NCBI GenBank assembly: GCA_003864495.1
Contig: ML133465.1
Location: forward strand, 1,552,789 to 1,616,788
DNA from: Nemopilema nomurai
Taxonomy: Eukaryota; Cnidaria; Scyphozoa; Rhizostomeae; Rhizostomatidae
Direction of reading: 5' to 3'
Length of the DNA stretch: 64,000 bases
Shown here in pieces: positions 25,001 to 36,792 of the stretch. The first letter of the stretch is position 1; the number at the start of each line of letters is the position of its first letter. Under the pieces are notes generated by a model. It saw only the letters and a program-made list of their open reading frames with translations. It made no database searches and was not told the origin of the DNA. Both the position numbers and the translations under genes were made by a program.

Positions 25001-28000
25001 CACGTTTGTCGAAACTGGTGAATTATTTGCTTTGAATGCAAGTAACCAATTTACTTACGTTACATCAACAAACGTAACATCAATATATCCAATATTGCAT
25101 TTAAGGAAAAACAATCGAAGCCCTGGATATGAAGATATCGAAGGGAGCATATTTCAAAGGGACAATGAATTTCCTTGGATTTCAAGTCGCTGCAGAAATC
25201 CTATTAAATCCACCGGAAGAGCTACTCGTAGATGTTGCGTTGTCACCCATTGACTGGGCTGGAGGACTAATAACGATGCGGAGGAGTGAAACCGACAAGA
25301 AGAATGGTCCAAAGGCGTTTATCAATATGAAACAAGATGAAGTTAAGGTCCATATAGAAGGATACGTGTCGTTACTTGGAATCTCACAGTATGCTTATAT
25401 CAACGTATCAGACAAATATTTCAAGTTCCACCTCAAAAGCAATCTATGGGGAATGATAAAAACAGAGTTGTACGTGGAATCAGCGTACGGCGAACTAACA
25501 GCACTGGAATTTCAGGTGTGCTTATCGCGATTTCTCAATTAGTTTCACTGAAGGTCTGTCCTTAGACGCTCCGTAAAATAGTGTATTGTCCAATTGTCTT
25601 ACTGTGCCTCTAGAATGCCACTCGCCTTATTTCTCATGATATTTTCAACACTGAACAGAGAAGTTACAAGTTGTGAGCAGAACTGACTTGTTAATGCAGT
25701 TTAAGTGCAACTTGCTAGAAACCACTCATAGAAATAACGATAGAAGTTTCTAAGAAAACATCAGGAATGTTCCACGGTAGGCCCTACACTGTTTCAGAGT
25801 ATGTCGGACCAGAATGTTGGTGAATTCAACGCTAGCACCAAATTGTTCCATATCATTAAGTTGCATTTTCTTCTTCACGATTGAATTTTTTGCAGATAAA
25901 TGCCCTACTCAGCTTACATTCTTCTCTCTTTTGAAATACGAGCTTTACCTTACCATTTACCTGATTTCATTTCATTCCATTTCATATTGTGAATCAAGGT
26001 AATATAAAATCGTTGAAAATACTACCTTTTTGCATATTTTCAGTTCAGAGCAAATATTCAAGTACAGTTTTACTTGGATAAAATAGCAGAGGTCGCATCA
26101 CAGTACCTAGAAAACGCTAAAGAAATCGCCATGACGAAACTACAAGAAGCCAAGGATAGAGTTTCTGCCGCGGAACAGAAAGTTGCTGAGGCCGAGGACA
26201 AAATGGATGGTTGGAAAAAGTCAATCGATGACTACCAAAATAGACTACGGAAGCGGGCCGCAGAAATCGAAGAAGCAAAGAAAAAGCTTGAATATAGTTG
26301 CAAAGAAGAATGTGGAGAAAGTAAATAGATATATAGTTTAAAAAGTTGAAATTTCAAATCTATTGGCTTGACATTTTTGTAGTCATTTTACAAGGATTAG
26401 AATAATATTTGAAAATTGTTAAGTACATTTGAAAATATTTTGTCATGGATTTGTATTTAATAATTATCAGAAAATTTCGAATTCATCCAACATTGATCAT
26501 TGCAAGTTACGACTTATGAGCCGCTTTTTTAACAAATGCTTCCATGTTGGAAATTTTGTCGTCAATTCTTCCACAAAACTTTCTTTTTTCTATAGAGCAT
26601 TCATGATGTTCATAAAAGTTTTTCAATGGAAACTTGAAATTCTGATCATATTTGATGACACGTTTTATTTCTGATGTTGCTGATGAAGCACTTTGCAAAA
26701 CTATAAGAATGCAATGAAAGCTTGTTACCAAGCTGCCACTTTAAGCAGATTTCAATGCTCTTCTATTCTAATTGTATACTTTATCTTGCTTTTTAGTCTG
26801 CATACCTTTCTTGGACTGGAATCCACAGTGTTTCAAACTTTGGTGGTGGTGGATCGGGTGTCCCACGTGGAACAACTGTAGATGGAAAGCTCCGAACATA
26901 ATTTGCATCGCAATTTGTGAAATAAAAAAATTTGCTCTGAAGTTTGTTGGATGGGCAGAGCAGGTTGGCATAAAGGTAATACTTTGAAGCAAGATCATTA
27001 ACATACTCATTTTGATAAGTTGTGTGCAGCCAATTGTTGATTGAGTTTAAAGATAACCTCCTTTACATAGCTTCTCAATACCCACCAATGCTTCTTAATT
27101 TTCAATGTTCATGCAATTGTCAATGTAACGAGTTATCAACTACGATGATGCTTATTTCCTTCTTTGCAGATCATTACTGGGTTTGCAGAGATTGGAAAAG
27201 GACTCGTTGATGTGGGAAAGGGATTTGTGACAATGGCTAAAAAGTTGGTTGGGTTTGCTGGTAATGTCCTAGACTTTGTGAAAGAAGTCGTAGCGGCTGG
27301 ATTGAAACTTGCAGATAAAATGATACAGTGGGGTAAAGACAACCTGTTCCAAATAGACATGCTAGAGCTAAGAGGAAAATTAGATAGCGAATTCAATGCC
27401 TGTGTCGGCATAACCTGCAAATTCGTCATCATGGGTTTAAAAGTTGATTATTCTGGAGACCAGTGTTTCAATCTCATGTTTTGGAAGTATCTTGTAAGTG
27501 ATTCCGTTGAATCAGTGTACGGAGGAATAAAAGAAATGTTAGGGTCTGTCGCAAAAATTGATGGTAGAGTAAGAGAATATGAAGGCGACAAGAGTGACCT
27601 GGATAAGAAAGAAAGGGACATTGAGAGTGACGTGGAAAAAGAGACAAAAGACCGACGAAAGAGAGACTACGTTCCCACGGCAGAAGAGCTGTATTATAAA
27701 AGGCTTGCGGAGGAGCCATTGCCACAAGTTGTAACAAGAAGTGCAGCAACAGTCAACGCTTTCAGAAATGGTGCACCCTGGGTTTTGGTGAAAGATTTTG
27801 ACAGCAGAAACTTCGATCACAGACCGCTGGTTGACTCTAGCATTCCAGCTGAGAAGAGAACTCTTGATGAAGGTACTTTTACACTATTATTATTTCTAAC
27901 CTATTTAAGAAACTTCAATTTAAATGTACAATTTGAGACGAAAATGTTGTATCAACTTTTGAATGCGAGTTTCTGTCCATATTTACTTGCAACTAGCCGC

Positions 28001-29752
28001 CAATTAATTTGAGCAATTGTTTGAATTCTTCAAAAATGTTCTTTATAGACTGGAAAAAGCATCATGCCACACCCTGTGCGCAAATAAAGAAGGTCATAGC
28101 AAAATACAGCACCATTGCTGATGGACTGAAATCCTTACAAAACTCAATAAACGGGATTCGCGAAGGATACCAATCGGTGAAGAGAAGTATGGATCAAGGC
28201 GTCGATGACCTGCGACACAATGTCAGATCTACAGGTAAATGTATGCAAAATTGCAATCTACAATTTGTCGAGAATTACCTTTTCGATCAAGTGTAAGTAT
28301 CTATGATCAATGGTAATCCTGTTGAGAGTTATGTATTTTCTTATATCATTGTTTCGTTTCCGTCTATGTAACTCTGCTAATTGTTGTAGAGTGGCGCATC
28401 GCTGTTGGCTGCCGTCTTTAATTATTTTCAACGTGTTGTATGATAATTATTAGGTTTTATTATCTCTTGTATCGGATTGAAATACGTCGTTATTTTGACT
28501 ACGCTGTAGTTTTACTCAGCTTAGGCCTTAGGGACGTTTTCTCCACATCAACAAAGAAACCATTGCACAAGCATTCTCTTTGGGATGGTATCTGATAATG
28601 GCGGGTGATAGCAAATTCTAAATTATTCTCTTTACTAACTAGAAATGAAACACAACATGACACACGAAGAAAGAGGGGATCTCTATCACTGGTACAACGA
28701 AGCTAAAGACGGTAAATATCATTCAGTAGCACAATAGAGAATCTGTATGTCAAACATTACACTTCTACTTATCATGTGGTAAAATGCGACAGATCTCTTC
28801 TTTTACCTTCAATCATGAACAAAGTCGATAGCAATTTTTAAGATATGTCCAGTTCTCTGAATATGACTATTTCTTCATTTTGATAGGCCTTGGTAAATGG
28901 GACACCAAGACCAGAAGCATACTCGCAGATGAACACAATCTCATGCTGCCCAGATTTAGAAGCCAAATCGAACATGTACTGTTGAAGGAAAAGAACCAAA
29001 ACTTTGTTGGTTACATGAATGAATTGCACGAAGTTGGGCAAGCAGCGTACAAGAGGTCAAGCATTCCTTCAGAAAGCAGTGCTATGGCGGCAAAGGAATT
29101 GCATAAGATTAAAAAGGTATCTGACATATTGCTTTCTAGAAATCTTAATATGAATCTGACTTAGTTTTAAATTATTGACTTTTGAGAAACAAAATTATAA
29201 AACAGTTAATTATTACATCATGTAGGACCTTTCTGGTAAAAAAGATCATTTTCAAAAATGAGCCAAGTAACAAATATTCATAAATTAACAGGTAGCATGA
29301 AGAATTCACGAAATTCCCATAACTTGCGAGAGATATTAGATCAAAGCTTGGGTATCATTAGAATATCCAATCCTTCTTTTCTATAGAAGTTAAGCAATAA
29401 CTTCAATGGTAGATTTTATATTCAAACGGAGAACTTCATAGATTTTTCAGCCTGTTGAGTTCGCAGATGCTCAAGCTATGAATGCATTGCATTTGTTAAT
29501 CCACATGTCAAAGGATTACCAAGGATTCATAATTGCGTTTAAAGAGTTATTTTGATAGCTTTCAGCTAAATTTCAAGTGCTTTTCATTCGAATTGCTAAT
29601 GCAGTTGAGATTACAGAGCACATTTTTTGTTGCAGGATCTAGTCGAGCTGGTCAGCGGCAATGAAGTAAATCAGCTGAAATTTGGTGCTAAGATTCGAAG
29701 CATTCAAACAAATATCCGTGGCTTGAGAAGCTCCATAGAAAGATGCAATTAG
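16082..29752 (+). CDS. Gene A: large secreted multi-module protein, 18 exons, 1,844 residues
   Basis: Function unknown. Exons: 16082-16253, 16661-17083, 17605-18213, 19234-19828, 19976-20178, 20706-20947, 21557-21962, 22291-22602, 23696-23851, 24244-24489, 25106-25515, 26044-26320, 26797-26975, 27170-27872, 28049-28234, 28643-28711, 28887-29116, 29636-29752. They sum to 5,535 bases in one frame, mostly phase-1 introns. Weakest donors: exon 4 (GTTTTG) and exon 10 (GTGGGG). Residues 1-16 are a signal peptide (MLKVLLLLAVFSFASLEA); an upstream in-frame ATG at 16046 is less suited. Then: beta-rich segments (about 58-667), a Lys/Glu-rich insert (668-883), more beta-rich segments with a GYVSLLGI stretch (884-1258), coiled coil (1259-1345), Cys/Trp module (1351-1410), amphipathic helix and Cys domain (1411-1520), RRKR|D furin-type site at 1572-1575, and a helical tail. 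The order resembles large uncharacterised invertebrate and microbial proteins I recall but cannot verify. Gene B is a paralogue. Confidence 0.8.
17175..17252. repeat. 11-bp minisatellite in gene A intron 2
   Basis: About seven tandem copies of an 11-bp unit GCGGACATGAT, one carrying G-to-A, located about 90 bp after exon 2. Non-coding. Confidence 0.85.
20706..21962 (+). other. Gene A exons 6-7: charged, Glu-rich insert with basic cleavage-like motifs
   Basis: Exon 6 (20706-20947) changes from VIIVSNANGKVEPKSKES into Lys/Glu/Ser repeats (EKSEKSEESEGPEMSEKSSE). Exon 7 (21557-21962) starts RHSRTKRSAEDKK with dense basic residues, including RTKR|S. It then becomes about 75 residues that are mostly Glu with Asp and Lys, ending VVKFSIPYLSTKDIEKG. 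The two exons are joined by a phase-0 intron inside an otherwise mainly phase-1 gene. That fits later insertion of a low-complexity cassette between two folded parts. Acidic stretches in secreted proteins can bind calcium, but nothing here proves it. Confidence 0.65.
26044..26975 (+). other. Gene A exons 12-13: coiled coil followed by Cys/Trp module
   Basis: Exon 12 (26044-26320) encodes a coiled coil with Ala/Glu/Lys heptads (KDRVSAAEQKVAEAEDKM) and ends CKEECGE. Exon 13 (26797-26975) encodes a compact module with eight Cys and seven Trp. Its core is WWWWIGCPTWNNCRW, followed by APNIICIAICEIKK. Gene B has the same module (62810-62632) with WWWWIGCPTWNTCKW, so four consecutive Trp and the Cys spacing are conserved. 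The Cys pattern suggests a disulfide-bonded extracellular unit. Confidence 0.75.
27170..27872 (+). other. Gene A exon 14: amphipathic helix, Cys domain and furin-type site
   Basis: The exon opens with a Gly/Val/Lys amphipathic stretch (GFAEIGKGLVDVGKGFV). It continues into a small beta region with ACVGITC and a later Cys, then a charged helix (KSDLDKKERDIESDVEKE). The motif D-R-R-K-R-D at 27650-27667 fits the furin rule R-x-K/R-R. The paralogue keeps it exactly. Cleavage would release a C-terminal fragment of about 269 residues starting DYVPTAEEL. Confidence 0.7.
29451..29555 (+). other. Probable alternative terminal exon of gene A
   Basis: After a good acceptor (GATTTTTCAG), a phase-0 frame PVEFADAQAMNALHLLIHMS.. 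runs 34 codons to TGA. The preceding gene A exon 17 ends in phase 0, so this can be spliced to it in place of exon 18. No in-phase donor is visible before the stop. The paralogue keeps the acceptor, frame and stop at 60383-60279 with only two residue changes. It would replace the helical end DLVELVSGNEVNQL..ERCN by a different tail. The surrounding introns are equally conserved between the two genes, so conservation alone does not prove use. Confidence 0.45.
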
Positions 29753-30084
29753 AAGTTACATCGTGCTAATAGTATCGTTGATATATCTAAAATATAGCAT
29801 CGGAGTCTATTTTTTGCATCTTAAGAATAGGTTTCATCATACAGTTCACTAGGGCCAGAGGTCTTCGAATATTTCATGGGTGTTTCTTGTAAGAGCAAGC
29901 AATGAATACGAGGCTTGGCAGATTTCAGAGAAATGATCAGTACTTCCGGGATGAGTGTTAGCAATGATTGCGTACTGCATCTACTACTCTGGCATATCTT
30001 CTCTTCGTACGGCATATCTTCTCAAGTTTCAAGCTGGGCATCGGGGCCTGGTCACTGATCATCACTTAAACAGCCAACCCGAGC

Positions 30085-30435
<351 letters not shown>

Positions 30436-31278
30436 TGAACATCATCTAGGTTAACAGCTGACCGAGATAAAATTTTCCAGAGCATTCTATCAAAGCTTCA
30501 CTAATAAGTAGCTGTTAGGGGGTACTGTGTTCAAAACTAAACAGCAACTTTTTTCAGGTGATGATATCTGGCATCGTAAATACCATCTCGCATATTGATA
30601 AAGGGAAACATATGAGGAAGCTTGTACGATGTTACCTGACATCTGCTTTCATGCATTGTTCGTCAGGCTATTGATGAAGCCTTAACGAGGAACAAGTCAC
30701 AGTTCGATTTAAGTGGGGAGTGCTTACGAACGAAAGAAGCAAGAAAAACAGATCATGCGAAATCTTCCTATTTGAAAGATGCGTAGAAACCAATTTCAAA
30801 ACCTAAATTTGTATGGGAAAGATCCTCAGATCTAAATTTGACTAATTAAGATCCAGATTATCATGTTTTGTTGTTGCTATCTGTAGATCTACAGAATATC
30901 TGGCGGAGGGAAGGAATGCGCGAGACCAATTTTCATGCCCGTACCGACATCATATCCCAAATAAAACGGGTCTTGCTTTATTACATCTTGAAACATGTGT
31001 TAGTTGATTTATAGTTTATCCCAGTTTGAGCTGACGGCATTAACCATTCAGTGAAGATCATCCTTGATTACACGAACTGGACTGAATTGCTAAAATCTTC
31101 AGCCTCTCTGCTGAGCTGGCTGCCAGAGATAGTTATTGCTGTCAAGAGATGTCAAGTTTGCACATTTGAATTTGCAGCAGTTATGAAGTAAACCAGTCAG
31201 AAGCTAAATTGTCTAAATATTGCCTAAATATGTGTATGCCTTTGTCTGTTAAGGGACATTAAATGATCAAGACGAGCT
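30436..31278. other. Intergenic, nothing recognised
   Basis: Unique-looking sequence between the microsatellite and the short RTE-type copy. No gene or RNA was identified. Confidence 0.5.
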
Positions 31279-32228
31279 GAATGGGCGTTCAACTCTGCAG
31301 AGCTGCAAAGTGGTGTCATAAACGTATTCAAACGGCTCTGCTAAACGATCTCTGAAAAAACTCTGCAAAAGCCTACCTAACATATGCATTATTAGTGGAA
31401 GCTCTATAGTCATAAAATAGACTCAATCAGACAAATCGTGATGCCAGCATGAAACTTTGGATGCCAACCCAGCTTGATGCGCTAAGGACAATAAAAGTCA
31501 GACCCCAACTCAAATTTACCCTTAGGTGCTATTTTTAGACTGGGTTACTCTCTTCCTTCCATTTGAGGAGTTTTTATTAAAACTCGACTCCAAATGAAGA
31601 TACAGAGTCAAAATTTAGATTAGAAGGTCGGAAACAAGAGATAACATAAATGCAGATACACGGACGCAAGTTAGAAATGCAACTCATATACGGTGGGGAC
31701 GGCAGCAGTTTCTTGGGAGACGTCGATAATAAACCGTCGGTGTGTTTGTTGAAAAGGTGCAACTTTAATAGTTCTTAAACTGTTCTATTACGAAGGTGAC
31801 GAACAAGGGTGATCTTACCGAATCGTTGAAGAATATCACCGAGAGAAAAGCCTTGACGTCTGTTCTTGACTTCTTGGGAAATAATTATGCTCTACTCTAC
31901 CAGCGTGAACATTATATGCCTTGGCAAGAAATACGACTTTGCTGACGAAGGGTGTGTTAGTATGATGTAATGGTGATGTAATTAGATGGAAAAATTTAGA
32001 GTTAGGAAAGAGCGAAGGTGAGTCAGCTTGACTTGATGTAGTGACGCATGGATGAGAAAAATGTGGAAATGATAAGCGTTAGTTCAAAAAGCAGGTAATA
32101 AATCATTACACTGTCACAAATAATTGGCGCATCTGCATTTCTGCTATTTCTTTCTCGTAGACTCGACTTCTTTCGTTTTCTTCCTTCTTGAAGTTTCGGG
32201 AGCTCCAAAGGGATCAATTTGTTAAAGG
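31279..32228 (+). mobile_element. Internally deleted RTE-type non-LTR copy
   Basis: This copy keeps both ends of the larger element at 33420-36792 but not its coding region. Its left part (31279-31540) matches 33420-33690, including the start of the reading frame (ATTTACCCTT). At about 31680 it jumps to the 3' end: TACGGTGGGGACGGCAGCAG and the following 60 bases match 36600-36676. A further 350 bp that the large copy lacks then intervenes. It ends with the shared 3' segment containing CACAAATAATTGGCGC (about 32114-32228). It is non-autonomous. Confidence 0.65.
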
Positions 32229-32310
32229 CACTTACTGCCTCTCTCTGTGCCTCTTACTGTCCCTGATTGCTTTGTAATACGCCCTGCTGAACATAATGGT
32301 AGATTGAATT

Positions 32311-33277
32311 GGGCGCTCGAAGTCCCCCTGTAAAGTGATCACTTGCAGTTGCAGTCAAAGGGTAATTTTATTATTCATAAGGTATCACCTTCTTACCATT
32401 TCTCCCTTCTTATTCAAATTTTTATGATTTTCGTAGTAAATCAAAACAAATTACAACTTTCTTAAATTCTTACGTTCTAAGAACCATAAATTCTAAATGA
32501 AGCAAATGGTAAAACAGTTATGACCAGTGGCAGATTCATAGGACACGCCAAGACGTTTGGCCTCCCTCTTGGCAAGACAAGCAGCTCCTTTTGAGATTCT
32601 TTTTCTTGAAGAGAAAAAGTCTCGAAAATTTTTATCTCGAGCTACAATGACGTACCAGAAAAACAGGTCCTAAACAGCTAGCAAATTTTGGATTAAAGTG
32701 TAAACTTTTAAGACATCTCAAGTTGTGTTTAGGCTATATTAAAGTGCTTTCATGCAATTGATTTTGAATAACATTTTCTAAACATTCTCTATCAGAAGAA
32801 AAGTTTGGGAAATTGTTTTTTTCATATTAACACTCACCATCAATTTTTGGAACTTTTAAGCACCCCTATTGGCAAATTGAATATTTTTCTAGATCAGCCC
32901 TTTGCCTTGATTATTCTACTCATCTAGACCAGTGAACCCCATCTATAGCATTATCTGTCGCCAGCTCACAGAGCACCCTGACATGCTTAGACGCATAGCA
33001 TTCTGTTGCCGCGTTAGTGGCTCTTAAAGGCAGAGCTATAATAACCACTGCAATAACTTTCCAATCTATTCACTGTGAGTGACGTTCCAAAAAGAATTTT
33101 GGAAAACAACTTCACTAATGTCAAGGTTTAGGAATTTTGATGGCCTCATTACAATGCTTTTGGAGACTATCTGTTGTGCTAAGTTTGCTTCGGGCAGAAC
33201 ACGAAACTTTGTTTGAAGTGAAGCAAAAGTAAAACAGGTTCTAATACCAGATATCGCTTCTCGAATTGGGAGCATGC
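32311..33277. repeat. Inverted repeat, left arm, outer part
   Basis: Matches the reverse complement of 49335-50298 at high identity with small indels. Shared landmarks include GGGCGCTCGAAGTCCCCCTG and GTATCACCTTCTTACCATTT. The match stops at GAGCATGC (33277) and resumes at 37546, so 4.27 kb is present only in this arm. Confidence 0.85.
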
Positions 33278-33419
33278 TCTGACGTATTTAAAGCAACACG
33301 AAGCTCCAAAATATCACAACACTGCCTCTACCCATGAGTATCTTGTTCCACAATGCGATAAATGCATGCAGGAAGTTTGCCCTGACAAAGGTATTTGATA
33401 GAGACATTGAAGAGGACTT

Positions 33420-36400
33420 GAATGGGCGTTAAACTCGGCCGAGCTGCAAATGTCAGAAAGAGTGGACGGCTCAACTAGTCGTATTCTGAAAAAACTCTGC
33501 AAACGCATGATTAGCGGAAGCTCTTTTTAGTCAGAAAATAGGCTCAATTATACAAATCGTGATACCAGCGTGAAATTTCGGACACCAACCAACATAACCA
33601 AAGTTTGGTAAAGATACATAGTTTGGAGTGCTGAAGAAAACAGGTTTGGAGTCAGACACAGATTTACCCTTCGGTGTTATTACGCTTTACCAATCGGGGA
33701 AACTTGGTCAGCTTATTCGTGAATTTGAGAACTATGATCTTGAGATTCTTGGCATAAGTGAGATGCGTTGGACGGGAAGTGGAAAATTAACCAGCGATGG
33801 AAAAACAATAATTTATTCAGGAAATGATGATGGAAATCACCAAAATGGTGTTGGAATAGTGCTGAGCCAGGAAGCAGCACAGTCATTAATGGGATGGAAA
33901 CCAGTGAGGAACCGAATTATTACAGCACGTCTACTGTCACATCATGCAAAAACAACAGTGATTCAAGTATACGCGCTAACAGAAGGAGCTGAAGAACATG
34001 AAAAGGATGCATTCTATGACCAACTAGACAATGTTCTAAGAGATGTGCACACACATGACGTAATAATCCTCATGGGTGACTTTAATGCTCAAATCAATGG
34101 AGAACGAAGAGGATGGGAAGATGCCATTGGCCCCCATGGATCATCACAGGTGACCACTGATAATGGCCATCGGTTACTGTCTCTTTGTAGTCACCATGCG
34201 TTACGTATTGGTAATACATACTTTACGCACAAGAAAATACACAGAAAGACATGGCGATCACCAGATGGTAATACCAATAATGAAATAGATTATATTTGCG
34301 TAGCAAATCGTTGGAAATCGGCGATCCAGGATATACGAGTATTTCGTGGAGCTGACATTGGGTCAGATCACCATCTCCTTTTGGCCACGATCCAACTTAA
34401 ATTTAAACGTATGTCAAAACCGAAAATTATTCGTCACTATGCAGTGGAAAAACTGAAAGACGCAGACACGAAAACTAAGTTCCAACAAGCATTGAGTCGG
34501 AGATTTGAACTCTTTAAAAAAGGTTATGGTAATGGTATTGAGGACTGTTGGTCTAAGATCAAAGAGACTACTACAGCAGCTGCAGACGAGGTTATTGGAC
34601 GGCGACGCGGTACACATCGAGAACGTTGGATACAGGAACGCTCCTGGAACCTAATAGATGAGCGAAAACGAGCTAAAAAACGTCGTGATCAAGCCGAAAC
34701 AGCAGAAGCAAAAAGAGAAACTGTTGAAGCCTACCGAGACCTTGAAAGAAAAGTCAAACGAGGCTGTCGTGCAGACAAGAAGGCATGGGTGGAGAAGAAG
34801 GGAGAAGAGGCACAAGAAGCAGCAAACAAGAATGACACCAAGACGCTTTATAGGATAGTCCGTGAGCTGACTGGAGCGAAGAGTAATGCCAGTGTACCAA
34901 TAAAAGACAAAAATGGGAAGATCCTTTCAACACAAGAGGAACAAGATGCACGTTGGATCGAACATTTTCATGAAGTCCTCAACCAGCCCTCACCCACAAC
35001 TATTTATGATTTCAATGCAATTATCCCAGGTGATTTTTTGGATGTAGACCTTAATCCAATAACTGAAAGAGAAGTGGAGAAAGCAATCAAGAGCCTGAAA
35101 ATTAACAAGGCTCCTGGTCTTGACCAGATTTCAGCCGAGATTATTAAAAATGGTGGTGCTGTATTGAAAGAATGGTTGACGGGACTTCTAAACCAGTGCT
35201 GGGAGAAAGAATGTGTTCCACAAGAATGGAAAGAAGAAGCTATCGTCAAACTTCCAAAGAAGGGCTCTCTGAATGACTGCAATAATTGGAGAGGAATTAC
35301 TTTGCTTTCAATTCCAGGGAAGGTTTTCTGCATCGTGATGCTAAACCGACTAAAACAAGCAGTGGATAAATTGTTGAGAGAAGAACAAGCTGGTTTTCGT
35401 GACGGAAGATCATGTATAGACCAGATTATCGCAGTTAGAAATATTATCGAACAGAGTATTTAACACCAAAGACAATTGCTCCTCAATTTTGTTGACTTCA
35501 AGAAGGCCTTCAATAGCGTTCACCGGGAGTCACTCTGGAAAATCTCAGCCTCTTATGGAATCCCCCTACGATTTATCAACATTTTTAAAAATCTTTATGA
35601 TGGGTAGACTTGCTGTGTGAAGACTGAATCAGGCATAACTGATTTCTTCAGTATCGAGACAGGCGTGCGCCAGGGGTGTGTCTTATCGCCTTTCCTATTC
35701 ACGCTAGTTATAGATTTTGTTATGAGATGTGCGATGGAAGGTCACAACTTTGGCATTGTTTGGAAAGACCAGAAACGACTCACAGATCTTGATTTCGCAG
35801 ATGACATAGGCTTGCTCGCTGCCACAAAACCTTCACTGCAACAAATGACCAGAAATCAGCGTATCAGCGCAGAGAAAACTAAGACTATGAAGGTGAACCG
35901 AGTGACAAATGTTGGGATAACGGTGGCTGGAGAAAAACGTGAGGAAGTCAAACAATTCACTTACCTTGGCAGTGTTTTGGGAAAGGATGGTGGAAGTGAT
36001 GAGGATGTGACTGTACGAATCGGAAAAGCATCATCTGTATTCAAGAGACTACGACCAATATGGACAGCACAATCTATCGAAAGCTGTGTTAAACTCCGTC
36101 TGTTTAACTCTATTGTAGTACCAACAGTTCTTTATGCAGCAGAAACCTGGCGACACACATTGAAAACTGCTAACCAACTGAATGTATTCCAACAGCGTCG
36201 TCTTCGACGTATTCTTAACATCTCTTATCTTGATCGCGTTACCAACGAAGAAGTCTTGAGTAGATCAAAGATGAAACGACTGTCTGCAACTATTGCAGAA
36301 CGAAGAATGAGAGTAGCGGGACATGCTTTCCGAATGAAAGAAGACCGGAATCCCAAGATGACCGGAATGAAAGAAGACCGGAATCCCAAGATCGCCATGA

Positions 36401-36792
36401 ACTGGGTACCACCCGGTGGAAGACGTAAAATCGGACGACCTCGGAACACCTGACGAAGAACGTTGGAGAGTGACCTGAACGATCTGGACGTGCCATGGGA
36501 GGATGCTCAAGAGGAAGCCCAGGATCGACAGGGATGGAGATTGCTGGTTGCCCGATGTGCAGAAATGCACGGGCGGAACTAAGTCTAAGTCCAAGTAAGT
36601 ATACGGTGGGGACGGCAGCAGTTTCTTGGGAGACGTCGATAATAAACCGTCGGTTTGTTTGTTGAAAAGGTGCAACCACAAATAATTGGCGCGTCTGTAT
36701 ATCCGTTCTTCCGTTCACGTGGACCCGACTTCTTTCGTTTTCTTTCTTCATGAATCTTTAGAAGCTTCAAAGAGATCAAAGATATTAAAGGC
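33420..36792 (+). mobile_element. RTE-clade non-LTR retrotransposon copy (nearly full, degraded)
   Basis: About 3.4 kb with a 5' leader, an endonuclease/reverse-transcriptase frame and a 3' tail shared with the short copy at 31279-32228. The protein resembles those often labelled endonuclease-reverse transcriptase or craniofacial development protein 2-like, which derive from RTE elements. It sits inside a 4.27-kb segment (33278-37545) missing from the other inverted-repeat arm, so it arrived after the arms duplicated or was lost from one. No clear target-site duplication was seen at the segment edges. Confidence 0.85.
33628..36582 (+). pseudogene. Endonuclease/reverse transcriptase of RTE element, interrupted by stops
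   Basis: The N-terminal endonuclease/exonuclease/phosphatase domain carries GISEMRWTGSG, LMGDFNAQ, NEIDYICV and GSDHHLL. The reverse transcriptase carries LPKKGSLNDCNNWRGITLL, EEQAGFRDGRSCIDQI, VDFKKAFNSV, GVRQGCVLSPFLF and the catalytic LDFADDIGLL. One frame runs throughout but has in-frame stops at 35461 (TAA), 35608 (TAG) and 36451 (TGA). The region after the FADD motif is shortened in frame relative to what I expect. A 24-bp duplication (MKEDRNPK twice) lies near 36340. The last residues CAEMHGRN end at 36582. It is not expected to be active. Confidence 0.88.

Noticed and set aside
24873..25253. Open frame before gene A exon 11
   Set aside because: It is in a different frame from the exon and spans an AT-rich intron; the phase-1 acceptor at 25105 gives a consistent join to exon 10.
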